Assembly (NCBI GenBank): GCA_910577645.1
Contig: CAJTOL010000009.1
Coordinates: forward strand, 56,917-112,823
Length of the DNA stretch: 55,907 bases
Source of the DNA: an uncultured Lachnospiraceae bacterium
GTDB lineage: Bacteria; Bacillota; Clostridia; Lachnospirales; Lachnospiraceae
Reading direction: 5' to 3'
Shown here: piece by piece, positions 8,962 through 17,565 of the stretch
Layout of the letters: each line of letters opens with the position of its first letter
How positions within the stretch are numbered: the first letter of the stretch is position 1
Program-made: the position numbers and the translations under genes
The notes under the pieces: generated by a model
The model's input: the letters and a program-made list of their open reading frames with translations, nothing else
The model's database searches: none
What the model was told of the DNA's origin: nothing

Positions 8962-9917
8962 CCCCTTTCAAAGTCCTGATATTGGCTTTGATCAGTATTT
9001 CTGTCAGCGGTTGTTCTTCGGGAGAGCTTGAACGCCCCTATGATTTTTCTTCCAGAGTCTGGGAAAGTCAGCAGGAAGAGTCAGAACCGGCCCGGGCGGC
9101 TGCTTTTGCCCAGGATCTGTGTGTTGTTACAGACTTTTCCGGTGACAGCGACACTTCGGTAACAGCAGAAGCGGCAGGAGTTTTCAGTATGGATGGCTCT
9201 CAGACATTTTACAGTAAAAATGTTTATGAAAAGCTTTATCCAGCCAGCACTACCAAGATTATGACTGCCTTGATTGCCATTAAATACGGCAACCTGTCCG
9301 ACGAGGTAACCGTTACCAGTGATGCAGTAATTGCAGAGGCCGGAGCCACCTTAAGCGGGATTCATCCCGGCGATAAGTTAACTCTGGAGCAGCTCTTATA
9401 TGGATTGATGCTTCCTTCAGGAAATGACGCAGGAGCCGCCATTGCAGTCCATATGGGTGGAAGCATTGAAGGATTTGCGGATATGATGAACCAGGAAGCC
9501 AGGGCTATTGGGGCTACCGGCACTCATTTTACCAATCCTCATGGCCTTCATGAAGAGGATCACTATACCACAGCCTATGATTTATATCTTATCTTCCATG
9601 AAGCCCTGAAATATCCTAAATTCCGGGAAGTAACCGGCTCAACTGCTTATGCGGCCTCCTATCAGTCTGCCTCCGGGGAAACGATTTCCACCACCTGGAA
9701 AGGCGGAAACTGGTTTATGACAGGAGAAAGGGAGACCCCGGAAGGGCTCACAGTATTTGGAGGAAAGACCGGAACTACCAGGGCTGCAGGCTATTGTTTG
9801 GTAATGGGAACCCGGGATGCCTCTTCTGATGAATACATATCTGTTATCATGAAAGCAGAGAGCCGTCCCGGACTATATGACAATATGGCAAATATTATTT
9901 CTAAAATTGTCAATTAG
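8949..9917 (+). CDS. D-alanyl-D-alanine carboxypeptidase (S11 family), lipoprotein
   Basis: A 322-residue penicillin-binding carboxypeptidase that trims pentapeptide stems. The active-site triad is complete: STTK with the nucleophile near Ser100, SGN in LPSGNDAG, and KTGT in GGKTGTT. The N-terminus is a signal sequence ending in a lipobox-like VSGC, so the protein is probably lipid-anchored rather than held by a C-terminal amphipathic helix. The start is GTG inside the 3' end of mgsA, preceded by GGAGCGGGG, implying coupling. It closes the elongation/division block. Confidence 0.9.
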   Translation: MARITPFKVLILALISISVSGCSSGELERPYDFSSRVWESQQEESEPARAAAFAQDLCVVTDFSGDSDTSVTAEAAGVFSMDGSQTFYSKNVYEKLYPASTTKIMTALIAIKYGNLSDEVTVTSDAVIAEAGATLSGIHPGDKLTLEQLLYGLMLPSGNDAGAAIAVHMGGSIEGFADMMNQEARAIGATGTHFTNPHGLHEEDHYTTAYDLYLIFHEALKYPKFREVTGSTAYAASYQSASGETISTTWKGGNWFMTGERETPEGLTVFGGKTGTTRAAGYCLVMGTRDASSDEYISVIMKAESRPGLYDNMANIISKIVN

Positions 9918-9920
9918 TTG

Positions 9921-9949
9921 TTGATTTTTTTTGTTAATTATACTATAAT
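9921..9949 (+). promoter_or_regulatory. Sigma-A promoter for the P-loop protein gene
   Basis: A TTGATT hexamer at 9921-9926 and TATAAT at 9944-9949 are separated by 17 bases, upstream of the gene starting at 10006. Confidence 0.65.
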
Positions 9950-10005
9950 TAATTTAATTCGAATCGACTTTTTATACAAATCAATGACCCAAGGAGGAGA
10001 TTGTT

Positions 10006-10425
10006 ATGGTTCAGATTATTGCAGGAAAAAAAGGAAAAGGTAAGACCAAACATCTTTTGGAGAAGGCTAATGCTGCCATTAAAACCGCACATGGCACTAT
10101 TGTATACTTGGATAAAAGCTCCAAGCATATGTACGAATTAAACAACCGTATCCGACTGATCAATGTGAATGAATATCCGATTACCAGCAGTGAAAGCTTT
10201 GTTGGCTTTGTCTGTGGTATTATTTCTCAGGATCATGATCTGGAGGCCATGTATTTAGATAGTTTCCTCAAATTGTCCTGCCTGGAAGGGGAAGACATTT
10301 CCGAAACCATTTCAACTTTGGAAAAAATCGGTGAGAAGTCACATGTAACCTTTATTTTAAGCGTATCTCTGGATGCAGACGAGCTTCCTGAGAATGCCAA
10401 AAAAGACGTGATTGTTTCTTTATAA
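10006..10425 (+). CDS. Small P-loop protein of unknown function
   Basis: A 139-residue protein beginning with a phosphate-binding loop (AGKKGKGKT, about residues 6-14), followed by alternating strands and helices; no obvious Walker B aspartate cluster or DNA-binding domain was found. It is preceded by AAGGAGGAG, has its own promoter and is followed by a strong terminator, so it is a single-gene unit. Similar short proteins in Lachnospiraceae are sometimes labelled as PilT-like, but nothing else here supports a pilus role. Function unknown; possibly a small nucleotide-binding regulator. Confidence 0.75.
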   Translation: MVQIIAGKKGKGKTKHLLEKANAAIKTAHGTIVYLDKSSKHMYELNNRIRLINVNEYPITSSESFVGFVCGIISQDHDLEAMYLDSFLKLSCLEGEDISETISTLEKIGEKSHVTFILSVSLDADELPENAKKDVIVSL

Positions 10426-10480
10426 AATAAGACAAGACACGCGCCATTTACGTGTTTCCTGGATACTTTTTGATATACAT

Positions 10481-10514
10481 AAGAGGTACTGCCTGGTTTG
10501 CAGTACCTCTTTTA
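10481..10514 (+). terminator. Intrinsic terminator after the P-loop gene
   Basis: A perfect 12-bp stem (10481-10492 with 10500-10511), a 7-base loop and a T tract lie 55 bases after the stop codon. Confidence 0.9.
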
Positions 10515-10516
10515 AC

Positions 10517-10545
10517 TTGAATTTTTGGTAAATTTCTCCTATAAT
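10517..10545 (+). promoter_or_regulatory. Sigma-A promoter of the yggS-sepF-ylmH block
   Basis: TTGAAT at 10517-10522 and TATAAT at 10540-10545 with a 17-base spacer sit directly upstream of the HlyD-like gene and after the preceding terminator. Confidence 0.7.
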
Positions 10546-10571
10546 ACTAAATGGAAAGGAGGACTTCACCA

Positions 10572-11975
10572 GTGGCAAAGAAAAACCCGAAGAAGAATAA
10601 TAAAGTCATACGTTATCGAAGGCCTCTGAATATCAACATCGGCATGATTATCTTTGCATTAATTTTTGTATATATGGGTTTTAGCGTTTATACCTATATA
10701 AAGCGGGAAAAGATCCAGTTTTATGAAGTAGTGGACGGAGGCATTGTAAATGACAGAGACTATACCGGTATCATCCTTCGGGACGAGGAAGTCCAATATA
10801 CAAGCAAGGCAGGTACTATCAATTACTATGTAGGAGAAGGCCGGCGGGCGGCTGTTGGAACCACAGTTTATTCTATTGATGAAGAGAACAAAATGACTGA
10901 CTTTTTAAATCGGACTTCGGATGGCCAGTCTTTAAGTTCAGACAGCCTTTCCGCTGTAAAAAGGCAGCTTTCCGCCTTTAACCTTACCTTTGATGAAGTA
11001 GATTTTGGAAGTGTATATGATATCAAATATTCTTTGGAGTCATTGATTTTGGAATATTCTAATTTTGACACAGCAGACAGCCTGGCAGCGATGGAAGAAG
11101 CAGGGATCCGTTTTACCCAGGTTCGGTCCGAAAAAGCGGGGATTGTTTCTTATACCATTGATACCCTGGAGGATTTGGAAGCTTCCCAGGTGGAAGAGTC
11201 CCTTTTTGACAGAAGCAGTTATCCAAGCTCTGTTACCCGGGCAGGAGAGGTCGCGGAATTAAACGAGCCTGTGTATAAGCTTGTAGTGTCAGACGATTGG
11301 TCTATTGTCTTTCCTTTAACAGAGGAGGATATCGAAAAATACGGCGCAGAAAGCAGCCTGAAAGTATCCTTTAGAGGCAGGGATCTGACTACCACCGGCA
11401 GTTTCTCCATGATTACAGGAGCAGACGGAAAGCCTTACGGAAAACTGGACTTTAATAAATACATGATCCAGTTTGTATCTGAGCGGTATGTGGATTTTGA
11501 GATTGTATCTGATAAGGTGGACGGCCTGAAGATCCCCATTTCCGCAGTTACTACCAAGGATTTCTTTTTGGTTCCCTTGGATTACCTGACCAGAGGCGGG
11601 GACAGCAGCGATACGGGATTTCTTAAGGAGGTCTATTCCGGCGGCGAATCTTCTATGGTATTTACCCCGGCTACCCTGTATTATGCCACAGATGAGTATT
11701 ATTATATTGAGATAGGCGGGGAGCAAGGATTTCAGCCGGGAGATTACCTGATAAAACCAGAGTCCACGGATCGCTATCAGCTTGGCACCACAGCTTCTCT
11801 CAAAGGGGTTTATAACATTAATAAAGGTTATGCAGTGTTTAAACAGATTGAGGTGCTGACCTCCAATGACGAATACTGCACAGTAAAGAAAAATATGGAT
11901 TATGGACTTTCTGTTTACGATCATATTGTTTTGGATGCAGAAACAGTGGAAGAAGGAAAACTGATTTATCAATAG
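10572..11975 (+). CDS. HlyD-like membrane-anchored envelope protein
   Basis: A protein of about 467 residues: a very basic N-terminus, one membrane helix (about residues 20-40), then an extracytoplasmic part with biotinyl-lipoyl-like hairpins (GTINYYVGEGRRAAVGTTVY and later KAGIVSYTIDTLE) as in HlyD/membrane-fusion adaptors. No transporter gene is adjacent, so export is not demonstrated. In Lachnospiraceae such a gene commonly precedes yggS-sepF, which suggests an envelope or division-linked role. The GTG at 10572, nine bases after AAAGGAGGA, is preferred to an ATG at 10551 that precedes the binding site. Confidence 0.75.
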   Translation: MAKKNPKKNNKVIRYRRPLNINIGMIIFALIFVYMGFSVYTYIKREKIQFYEVVDGGIVNDRDYTGIILRDEEVQYTSKAGTINYYVGEGRRAAVGTTVYSIDEENKMTDFLNRTSDGQSLSSDSLSAVKRQLSAFNLTFDEVDFGSVYDIKYSLESLILEYSNFDTADSLAAMEEAGIRFTQVRSEKAGIVSYTIDTLEDLEASQVEESLFDRSSYPSSVTRAGEVAELNEPVYKLVVSDDWSIVFPLTEEDIEKYGAESSLKVSFRGRDLTTTGSFSMITGADGKPYGKLDFNKYMIQFVSERYVDFEIVSDKVDGLKIPISAVTTKDFFLVPLDYLTRGGDSSDTGFLKEVYSGGESSMVFTPATLYYATDEYYYIEIGGEQGFQPGDYLIKPESTDRYQLGTTASLKGVYNINKGYAVFKQIEVLTSNDEYCTVKKNMDYGLSVYDHIVLDAETVEEGKLIYQ

Positions 11976-11993
11976 AAACAAAGGGAGAAAATT

Positions 11994-12674
11994 GTGGTAA
12001 GAGAACAGTATTTAGAAGTAGAAGAACGAGTACAGCAAGCCTGCCTTCGGGCAGGGAGAAGGAGAGAAGAGGTAACTCTGATTGCGGTCAGTAAAACCAA
12101 GCCTCTTCCCATGCTTTTAGATGCATATGAGGCAGGAGCCAGAGATTTTGGAGAAAATAAGGTTCAGGAGATTTTAGAAAAGTTTCCCAATATGCCAAGG
12201 GACGCCAGATTTCATATGATTGGCCACCTTCAGCGCAACAAGGTACGCCAGATAATTGGAAAGACCGTTTTAATTCATTCTGTGGATTCCCTGCGCCTGG
12301 CCCGCCAGATAGAGGAAGAAAGCGCCAGAGCAGGATTAATTACCCCGGTACTTTTGGAGATAAATGTGGCCAGAGAGGAAAGTAAATTCGGATTTTTTGT
12401 AGAAGAAGTGGAAAAGGCATTGGAAGAAATCGCTGTTTTTCCCCATATGACAGTAAAAGGTTTTATGACAATTCCGCCTTTTGTCGAAAATCCAGAACAA
12501 AATCGAAAAGTTTTTCAAGATTTATTTCAATTATCTGTTGACATCACCAGGAAAAACATTGATAATATGTCTATGGACGTGCTTTCAATGGGAATGTCCG
12601 GGGATTATGAAGTAGCGATTGAAGAGGGCGCCACCATAGTACGAGTTGGTACAAGCATTTTTGGACATCGCTAG
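11994..12674 (+). CDS. YggS/YlmE family PLP-binding protein
   Basis: A 226-residue single-domain TIM-barrel protein of the PLP homeostasis family (YggS/PROSC/YlmE). The PLP lysine is in IAVSKTKP (Lys34), followed by FGENKVQE, FHMIGHLQRNK, and the phosphate-site stretch LSMGMSGDYEVAIEEGATIVRVGTSIFG. The family binds pyridoxal phosphate without known catalysis and buffers it. The start is GTG after AAGGGAGA. It lies just before sepF, its usual position in the ylm division cluster of Firmicutes. Confidence 0.93.
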   Translation: MVREQYLEVEERVQQACLRAGRRREEVTLIAVSKTKPLPMLLDAYEAGARDFGENKVQEILEKFPNMPRDARFHMIGHLQRNKVRQIIGKTVLIHSVDSLRLARQIEEESARAGLITPVLLEINVAREESKFGFFVEEVEKALEEIAVFPHMTVKGFMTIPPFVENPEQNRKVFQDLFQLSVDITRKNIDNMSMDVLSMGMSGDYEVAIEEGATIVRVGTSIFGHR

Positions 12675-12700
12675 TCAGAAAGATAGGAGAGTAAGTATAC

Positions 12701-13228
12701 ATGAGCCTGTTAAATAAGTTAATGGAATTAACACGTCTCACTGATGAGGATGATGACGGTTACTTTTTAGATGAAGAAGAAGAGTACGAAGACGAGAGGC
12801 CTGCCAGAAGAGGTGTTTCCAGAGACAGAGATGAGTACGAGGATGAGGATGAACCGCCTAAATCCCGTTTCATAGGTTCTGCCCGCTCCAGTTCCAACAG
12901 CAAGGTAGTTCCTATGCGCTCCAGAGGCGCAGGGATGGAAGTGGTTTTGGTAAGACCCACCTCCATGGAGGATTCCCAGGAAATTTGTAACTATCTGTTG
13001 TCCGGCAAGGCGGTTCTCCTGAATATGGAGGGCATTCACACAGAGGTTGCCCAGAGGATTATTGATTTTATTTCCGGATCTGCCTACTCTATAGATGGAA
13101 ATTTAAAAAAGATCTCCAACTACATATTTATTATTTCTCCTGAGTCTGTAGAATTGTCAGGAGATTTCCAGGAATTTTTAAGCGGGAATACGTTAGGGGG
13201 AACCGGCGGACTAAACCTCCATTTTTAA
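12701..13228 (+). CDS. sepF: Cell division protein SepF
   Basis: A 175-residue SepF. It has an N-terminal amphipathic segment (MSLLNKLMELTRL), a long acidic Arg/Asp/Glu linker (about residues 15-65), and the conserved DUF552 core (VVLVRPTSMEDSQEICNYLLSGKAVLLNMEG) ending in NYIFIISPESVEL. SepF tethers FtsZ filaments to the membrane and partly overlaps FtsA in function. It sits between yggS and ylmH as in the ylm cluster; a yggT (ylmG) gene that often follows is missing. Confidence 0.95.
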   Translation: MSLLNKLMELTRLTDEDDDGYFLDEEEEYEDERPARRGVSRDRDEYEDEDEPPKSRFIGSARSSSNSKVVPMRSRGAGMEVVLVRPTSMEDSQEICNYLLSGKAVLLNMEGIHTEVAQRIIDFISGSAYSIDGNLKKISNYIFIISPESVELSGDFQEFLSGNTLGGTGGLNLHF

Positions 13229-13245
13229 CCGGATGTTATCTGTTT

Positions 13246-14001
13246 ATGGAAAAAGAAGAATTACTATTTCGAAAGCGAATTCAGGAATTGTCCCGCATAT
13301 GTTTTCAGCGGGACATTCCTGTACATACGGACTTTTTAAATTTATATGAGCAGACAATATTCTTTTCCTTGCTTTCTTCCCTTTCCTCTGTCAAATATCA
13401 GCTGGCCGGAGGATATAAAATGGCAGAAAGGAAGGTTGTTTGTTTTCTTCCTTCTTATGAGGAAAAGCTTTATGAATATCCATTTACCTGCCTTATTGCC
13501 AGGCCGGTAAATCCCCGGTTTGCGGAAGAATTAAGTCACAGGGACTATTTAGGAGCCTTGATGAATCTGGGAATTGAGCGAAGCAAAATCGGAGATATTT
13601 TAATTGAGGACAAGATCTGCCATATTTTCTGTATGGAGGATATGGCAGATTATCTTTGCAGAGAGTTAAACTTTGTCCGCCATACCAATATGGTTCTTGA
13701 ACCGGCAGCCATAGGGGAGCTCTCTATTACGCCCAAATTTGAGACTGTTTCCGGAAGTGTGGCTTCTTTAAGGCTGGATTGTATCCTGGCCCTGGCCTGG
13801 CAATCCTCCCGAAGCAAAATGACGCCATATATTGAAGGAGAAAAGGTCTTTGTAAACGGCCGCATGATCACCTCTAACAGCTATTTACTAAAGGAAGAAG
13901 ACATTGTCTCTGTAAGAGGATTTGGCAAATTTGTCTACCGGGGTGTAGAAACGGAGACGAAAAAGGGAAGGCTCTTTATTACCCTGGATCGCTATTCTTA
14001 A
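13246..14001 (+). CDS. ylmH: YlmH family RNA-binding protein (S4 domain)
   Basis: A 251-residue protein with an N-terminal YlmH-type domain and a C-terminal S4 RNA-binding domain (about residues 180-240; SLRLDCILALAWQSSRSK, then VFVNGRM and DIVSVRGFGKFVYRG). YlmH homologues bind RNA or ribosomes and have been linked to rescue of stalled 50S complexes and, by location, to division. It starts 18 bases after sepF; the upstream ribosome binding site is poor. Length is normal. Confidence 0.9.
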   Translation: MEKEELLFRKRIQELSRICFQRDIPVHTDFLNLYEQTIFFSLLSSLSSVKYQLAGGYKMAERKVVCFLPSYEEKLYEYPFTCLIARPVNPRFAEELSHRDYLGALMNLGIERSKIGDILIEDKICHIFCMEDMADYLCRELNFVRHTNMVLEPAAIGELSITPKFETVSGSVASLRLDCILALAWQSSRSKMTPYIEGEKVFVNGRMITSNSYLLKEEDIVSVRGFGKFVYRGVETETKKGRLFITLDRYS

Positions 14002-14030
14002 AAGACAGATTTATAAAGAAAGGAGACAGC

Positions 14031-15122
14031 ATGTCTGATTGCCTGATTGTACATGATATAGAAAAAAAGCCTCTTTACCCCATTGTGATGGAGGAGGACT
14101 TTGGCCAGTTAAAATTTCAGCTTCTGGCCCTGGGGACCGGCTCTAAAAAGCTTTGTATTGTTACAGATTCCAATGTGGCCGTACTTTACGGAGAAGAAGT
14201 AAAAGAGATTCTGAAAGGCTGCAGCGCCAGGACGGAGATGTTTGTATTCCCGGCTGGGGAAGAAAATAAAAATCTGGACATTGTCCGGGATTTGTATGAG
14301 TTTTTAATTAAAAATCAATTTGACAGAACCGATATGCTGGTAGCTTTAGGGGGTGGAGTTACCGGAGATCTGTGCGGCTTTGCGGCTGCCACCTACCTAA
14401 GGGGAATTTCCTTTGTTCAAATTCCCACCACCCTGCTTTCCCAGGTGGACAGCAGTATTGGCGGAAAAACCGGCGTGGATTTTGACGCTTATAAAAACAT
14501 GGTAGGCGCCTTTCATATGCCTCTTTTGGTTTACACCAATCTGGCCACCTTAAAGACTTTGGAGCCCCGGCAGTTTTCCTCTGGCATGGGAGAAATTATC
14601 AAACACGGTCTCATCAGAAATCAGGATTATTACCGTTGGTTGTGCCGCAACGCCTCCGCCATTGAAGCCAGAGATTTAAAAATCTGTCGGGAAATGATTT
14701 GGGAGAGCAATCGGATTAAAAGGGATGTAGTGGAAAAGGATCCCAAAGAGTCAGGAGAACGGGCACTCTTAAATTTTGGACATACTTTGGGACATGCCAT
14801 AGAAAAATTAACGGACTTCTCTATGCTTCACGGCCATTGTGTGGCCGTTGGTTCTCTTGCCGCCTGCCGCATCAGCGCCTTAAGAGGGATGATAACCCTT
14901 CAGGAGATAGAAGAGCTTTCCCGTGTCCTTCAGATTTTCCATCTCCCCACCAAGGTAGAAGGCCTTAATGTGAATGAGATTATCAAGGCCACCAAACACG
15001 ATAAAAAGATGGAGCAGGGTCTTATTAAGTTTATTCTCCTTCGTGAGATTGGAAACGCATATGTAGACAAGACGGTTACAGAAGAAGAGATGAAACAGGG
15101 ATTGGAGGCGGTAAGCCTATGA
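14031..15122 (+). CDS. aroB: 3-dehydroquinate synthase
   Basis: A 363-residue AroB, the second enzyme of the shikimate pathway, using NAD and a divalent metal to cyclise DAHP. Visible motifs are the NAD-binding GGGVTGDLCGF, PTTLLSQVDSSIGGKTGVD, the metal ligands in NFGHTLGHAIE and LHGHCVAVG. The start follows AAAGGAGA. The stop overlaps the lspA start (ATGA). Its position between ylmH and lspA, where divIVA and sometimes ileS are usual in Firmicutes, is atypical; no other shikimate gene is nearby. Confidence 0.95.
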   Translation: MSDCLIVHDIEKKPLYPIVMEEDFGQLKFQLLALGTGSKKLCIVTDSNVAVLYGEEVKEILKGCSARTEMFVFPAGEENKNLDIVRDLYEFLIKNQFDRTDMLVALGGGVTGDLCGFAAATYLRGISFVQIPTTLLSQVDSSIGGKTGVDFDAYKNMVGAFHMPLLVYTNLATLKTLEPRQFSSGMGEIIKHGLIRNQDYYRWLCRNASAIEARDLKICREMIWESNRIKRDVVEKDPKESGERALLNFGHTLGHAIEKLTDFSMLHGHCVAVGSLAACRISALRGMITLQEIEELSRVLQIFHLPTKVEGLNVNEIIKATKHDKKMEQGLIKFILLREIGNAYVDKTVTEEEMKQGLEAVSL

Positions 15123-15640
15123 AGGGGAAAAGAAAGCAGATCTGCCTTTTTTCTGTCAGCGCCCTTGTCCTGATTTTTTTGGATCAGTGGACCAAACACC
15201 TGGCTGTAACCCATTTAAAGGGGAATCCGGCTTTTGTGATAATCGATGGGGTATTTGAACTTTATTACTCGGAAAACAGAGGAGCCGCTTTCAGCATCCT
15301 TCAGGGCAAACAGAGTTTCCTCTTTCTGATTACCCTGGCAGTATTGGCCTTTACCGTATATGCCCTGATAAAGATGCCGGTAAATCGCCGCTTTCTCCCT
15401 TTAACTATCTGTCTGAATATGCTTGCCTCTGGCGCTGTAGGCAATATGGTAGACCGGGTAAGTAACGGTTATGTAGTAGATTTTCTCTACTTTTCCCTGA
15501 TTGATTTCCCTATCTTTAATGTGGCTGATATCTATGTCACCACAGCTGCCGCCGCTTTTCTGGTATTAATGTTGTGGTTTTATAAAGAAGAAGAACTGGA
15601 AATCTTTTCTCCCAGTAGAAAAAAAGCCGATGAGACATAA
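15119..15640 (+). CDS. lspA: Lipoprotein signal peptidase (signal peptidase II)
   Basis: A 173-residue aspartic membrane protease with four hydrophobic helices. Conserved signatures are LDQWTKHLA in the first loop, YSENRGAAFSIL, GNMVDRVSNGYVVDF (first catalytic Asp) and FNVADIYVT (second catalytic Asp). It cleaves the signal peptide of diacylglyceryl-modified prolipoproteins; at least two candidate lipoproteins are encoded in this window. The start overlaps the aroB stop by four bases, and the RluD-type gene follows after 12 bases. Confidence 0.95.
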   Translation: MKGKRKQICLFSVSALVLIFLDQWTKHLAVTHLKGNPAFVIIDGVFELYYSENRGAAFSILQGKQSFLFLITLAVLAFTVYALIKMPVNRRFLPLTICLNMLASGAVGNMVDRVSNGYVVDFLYFSLIDFPIFNVADIYVTTAAAAFLVLMLWFYKEEELEIFSPSRKKADET

Positions 15641-15652
15641 GGAGGTTCCCCC

Positions 15653-16564
15653 TTGGAGCAGCAATTTTTAGTGGAGGAAGAGGATCAGGATATCCGTATA
15701 GATAAATATCTGGCAGGCCTTTTAGAAGGCCTGTCCCGTTCTTATATCCAAAAACTGTTAAAAACAGAGGCTGTTTCTGTAAATGGTTCTCCGGTAAAGG
15801 GCAGCTATAAGGTTTGCTGTGATGATTTGATTGTTTTTCAGGTGCCAGAGGCGGCAGAGCCGGAAATTCTGGCAGAGCCCATGGATTTGGATATCCTATA
15901 TGAAGATGAGGACATTTTGATTGTCAATAAGCCAAAAGATATGGTAGTCCATCCTGCCGCCGGACATTACACAGGAACCCTGGTCAATGGTTTGATGGCA
16001 CATTGTCATGGCAGCCTGTCTGGCATTAATGGGATCCTTCGGCCTGGCATTGTTCACCGGATCGATAAAGATACCACAGGGATTTTGGTTGTATGCAAAA
16101 ATGATATGGCTCACAAATCCATAGCGGCACAGCTTAAGGAACATTCCATTACCCGAAAATATTTTGCCATTGTCCATGGAAATTTAAAGAATCCTCAAGG
16201 GACCGTAGAAGGCCCCATCGGACGTCATCCCTCGGATCGGAAAAAAATGAGCATTAACTATAAAAACGGCAAACCGGCCGTAACTCATTACCAGGTTTTA
16301 AAACAGCTAAAAGGCTATACCTATATTCAGTGCAGGCTGGAAACCGGAAGAACCCATCAAATCCGTGTCCATATGGCAAGCCTAGGACACCCATTATTGG
16401 GGGATTCGGTTTACGGCCCCGGAAAATGCCCATTATCCGGCTTAAGAGGCCAGACTCTCCACGCCGGGATACTGGGGATCTGCCATCCCAGGACAGGAGA
16501 ATATATGGAGTTTTCTGCTCCATTGCCGGAATATTTTGGACAGCTTTTGGATAAATTAGAATAA
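15653..16564 (+). CDS. RluA/RluD family 23S rRNA pseudouridine synthase
   Basis: A 303-residue enzyme: N-terminal S4 domain (about residues 12-75, with DKYLAGLLEGLSRSYIQKL and VNGSPVKGSY) and a pseudouridine synthase domain with the catalytic motif HRIDKDTTG (Asp138), then RKYFAIVHG and ETGRTHQIRVHMASLGHPLLGD. Family members isomerise uridines of 23S rRNA helix 69 or nearby. The lspA-rluD (ylyB) pairing is common in Firmicutes. The start is TTG seven bases after AAGGAGGT. Confidence 0.93.
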   Translation: MEQQFLVEEEDQDIRIDKYLAGLLEGLSRSYIQKLLKTEAVSVNGSPVKGSYKVCCDDLIVFQVPEAAEPEILAEPMDLDILYEDEDILIVNKPKDMVVHPAAGHYTGTLVNGLMAHCHGSLSGINGILRPGIVHRIDKDTTGILVVCKNDMAHKSIAAQLKEHSITRKYFAIVHGNLKNPQGTVEGPIGRHPSDRKKMSINYKNGKPAVTHYQVLKQLKGYTYIQCRLETGRTHQIRVHMASLGHPLLGDSVYGPGKCPLSGLRGQTLHAGILGICHPRTGEYMEFSAPLPEYFGQLLDKLE

Positions 16565-16688
16565 TTGGATAAATTAGATATTTTTTTCCTGTTTTTCTGT
16601 ACTTTTTAAGGATTTTGCTGTATAATTATCCTATGAACTGACATCATGCGAGTTTTCGGCAGCGTATAGCGTGAAAGGAGAGAGGACT

Positions 16689-17324
16689 ATGAATGGAAAT
16701 TTAGTAATTACAATCGGACGGCAGTGCGGCAGCGCAGGGCGCCAAATCGGACAGGAAGTTGCCAAACAGCTGGGCATTAAATGCTACGATAAAGAATTGC
16801 TGTCCTTGGCTGCCAAGAACAGCGGACTGTGTGAAGAACTTTTTGAGACCCATGATGAGAAGCCAACCAGCAGTTTTCTATATTCCCTGGTAATGGATAC
16901 CTATTCTATGGGGTATACTACGTCAGCTTATATGGATATGCCCATTAACCATAAAGTATTTTTAGCACAGTTTGACACTATTAAAAAATTGGCACTGGAG
17001 GAATCCTGCGTAATTGTAGGCCGATGTGCCGATTATGCCCTGGCAGACTACCCCAATGTAACCAGCGTATTTATCTCCGGGGATGAATCGGATAAAATCG
17101 ATCATCTGATGAAGATGTACCAGGTGGATAACGCCAAAGCCCGGGATATTATGATTAAGACCGATAAAAAGCGCTCCAGTTATTACAATTATTACTCCAG
17201 CAAGAAATGGTCTGATGCCAAGAGTTATGATTTGTGCATCAATAGAAGCGCCATCGGTTTTGACAATTCGGTACAGTTGATTATTAATTTTGCTAAGAGC
17301 AAGCAGGACTGGAAAAACCGGTAG
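16689..17324 (+). CDS. Cytidylate kinase-like family protein
   Basis: A 211-residue P-loop protein with the modified loop GRQCGSAGRQIGQEVAKQLG near the N-terminus and later IVGRCADYAL, which places it in the cytidylate kinase-like family (Cytidylate_kin2). These are separate from the essential CMP kinase, and their substrates are not established. The ATG at 16689 follows AAAGGAGAGAGG; an upstream GTG at 16671 precedes this site and was rejected. A TATAAT at about 16620-16625 probably serves as its -10. It is flanked by a strong terminator and seems monocistronic. Confidence 0.85.
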   Translation: MNGNLVITIGRQCGSAGRQIGQEVAKQLGIKCYDKELLSLAAKNSGLCEELFETHDEKPTSSFLYSLVMDTYSMGYTTSAYMDMPINHKVFLAQFDTIKKLALEESCVIVGRCADYALADYPNVTSVFISGDESDKIDHLMKMYQVDNAKARDIMIKTDKKRSSYYNYYSSKKWSDAKSYDLCINRSAIGFDNSVQLIINFAKSKQDWKNR

Positions 17325-17362
17325 GAAACTAACGGACTTGGTGAGGACTTTCAGTCGGCCTC

Positions 17363-17446
17363 AAAAAAGACTTGCCGCGGAATAAAGGTCCGAAATCTTC
17401 GGAACTCCGATATTTCGGACCTTTATTCTGCGGCAGGTCTTTTTTA
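17363..17446 (+). terminator. Long-stem intrinsic terminator
   Basis: A very long inverted repeat (17363-17396 with 17412-17446, about 27 bp nearly perfect) flanked by A-rich and T-rich ends. It can end transcription in either direction, mainly after the cytidylate-kinase-like gene. Confidence 0.9.
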
Positions 17447-17565
17447 CTGAAAAAATCTTAAAGAATATTTAAAGAATAGGTTCTGTTATTCAGTTTTAGA
17501 CTATGCTATACTATTATGGTGTTTTCCTAATATTTTGAAATTAATTAAGGTGGTTTAAAGATTCC

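Noticed and set aside
10426..10550. Intergenic region considered for a riboswitch or small RNA
   Set aside because: The only structure is a simple terminator followed by a promoter; no conserved riboswitch core was recognised.
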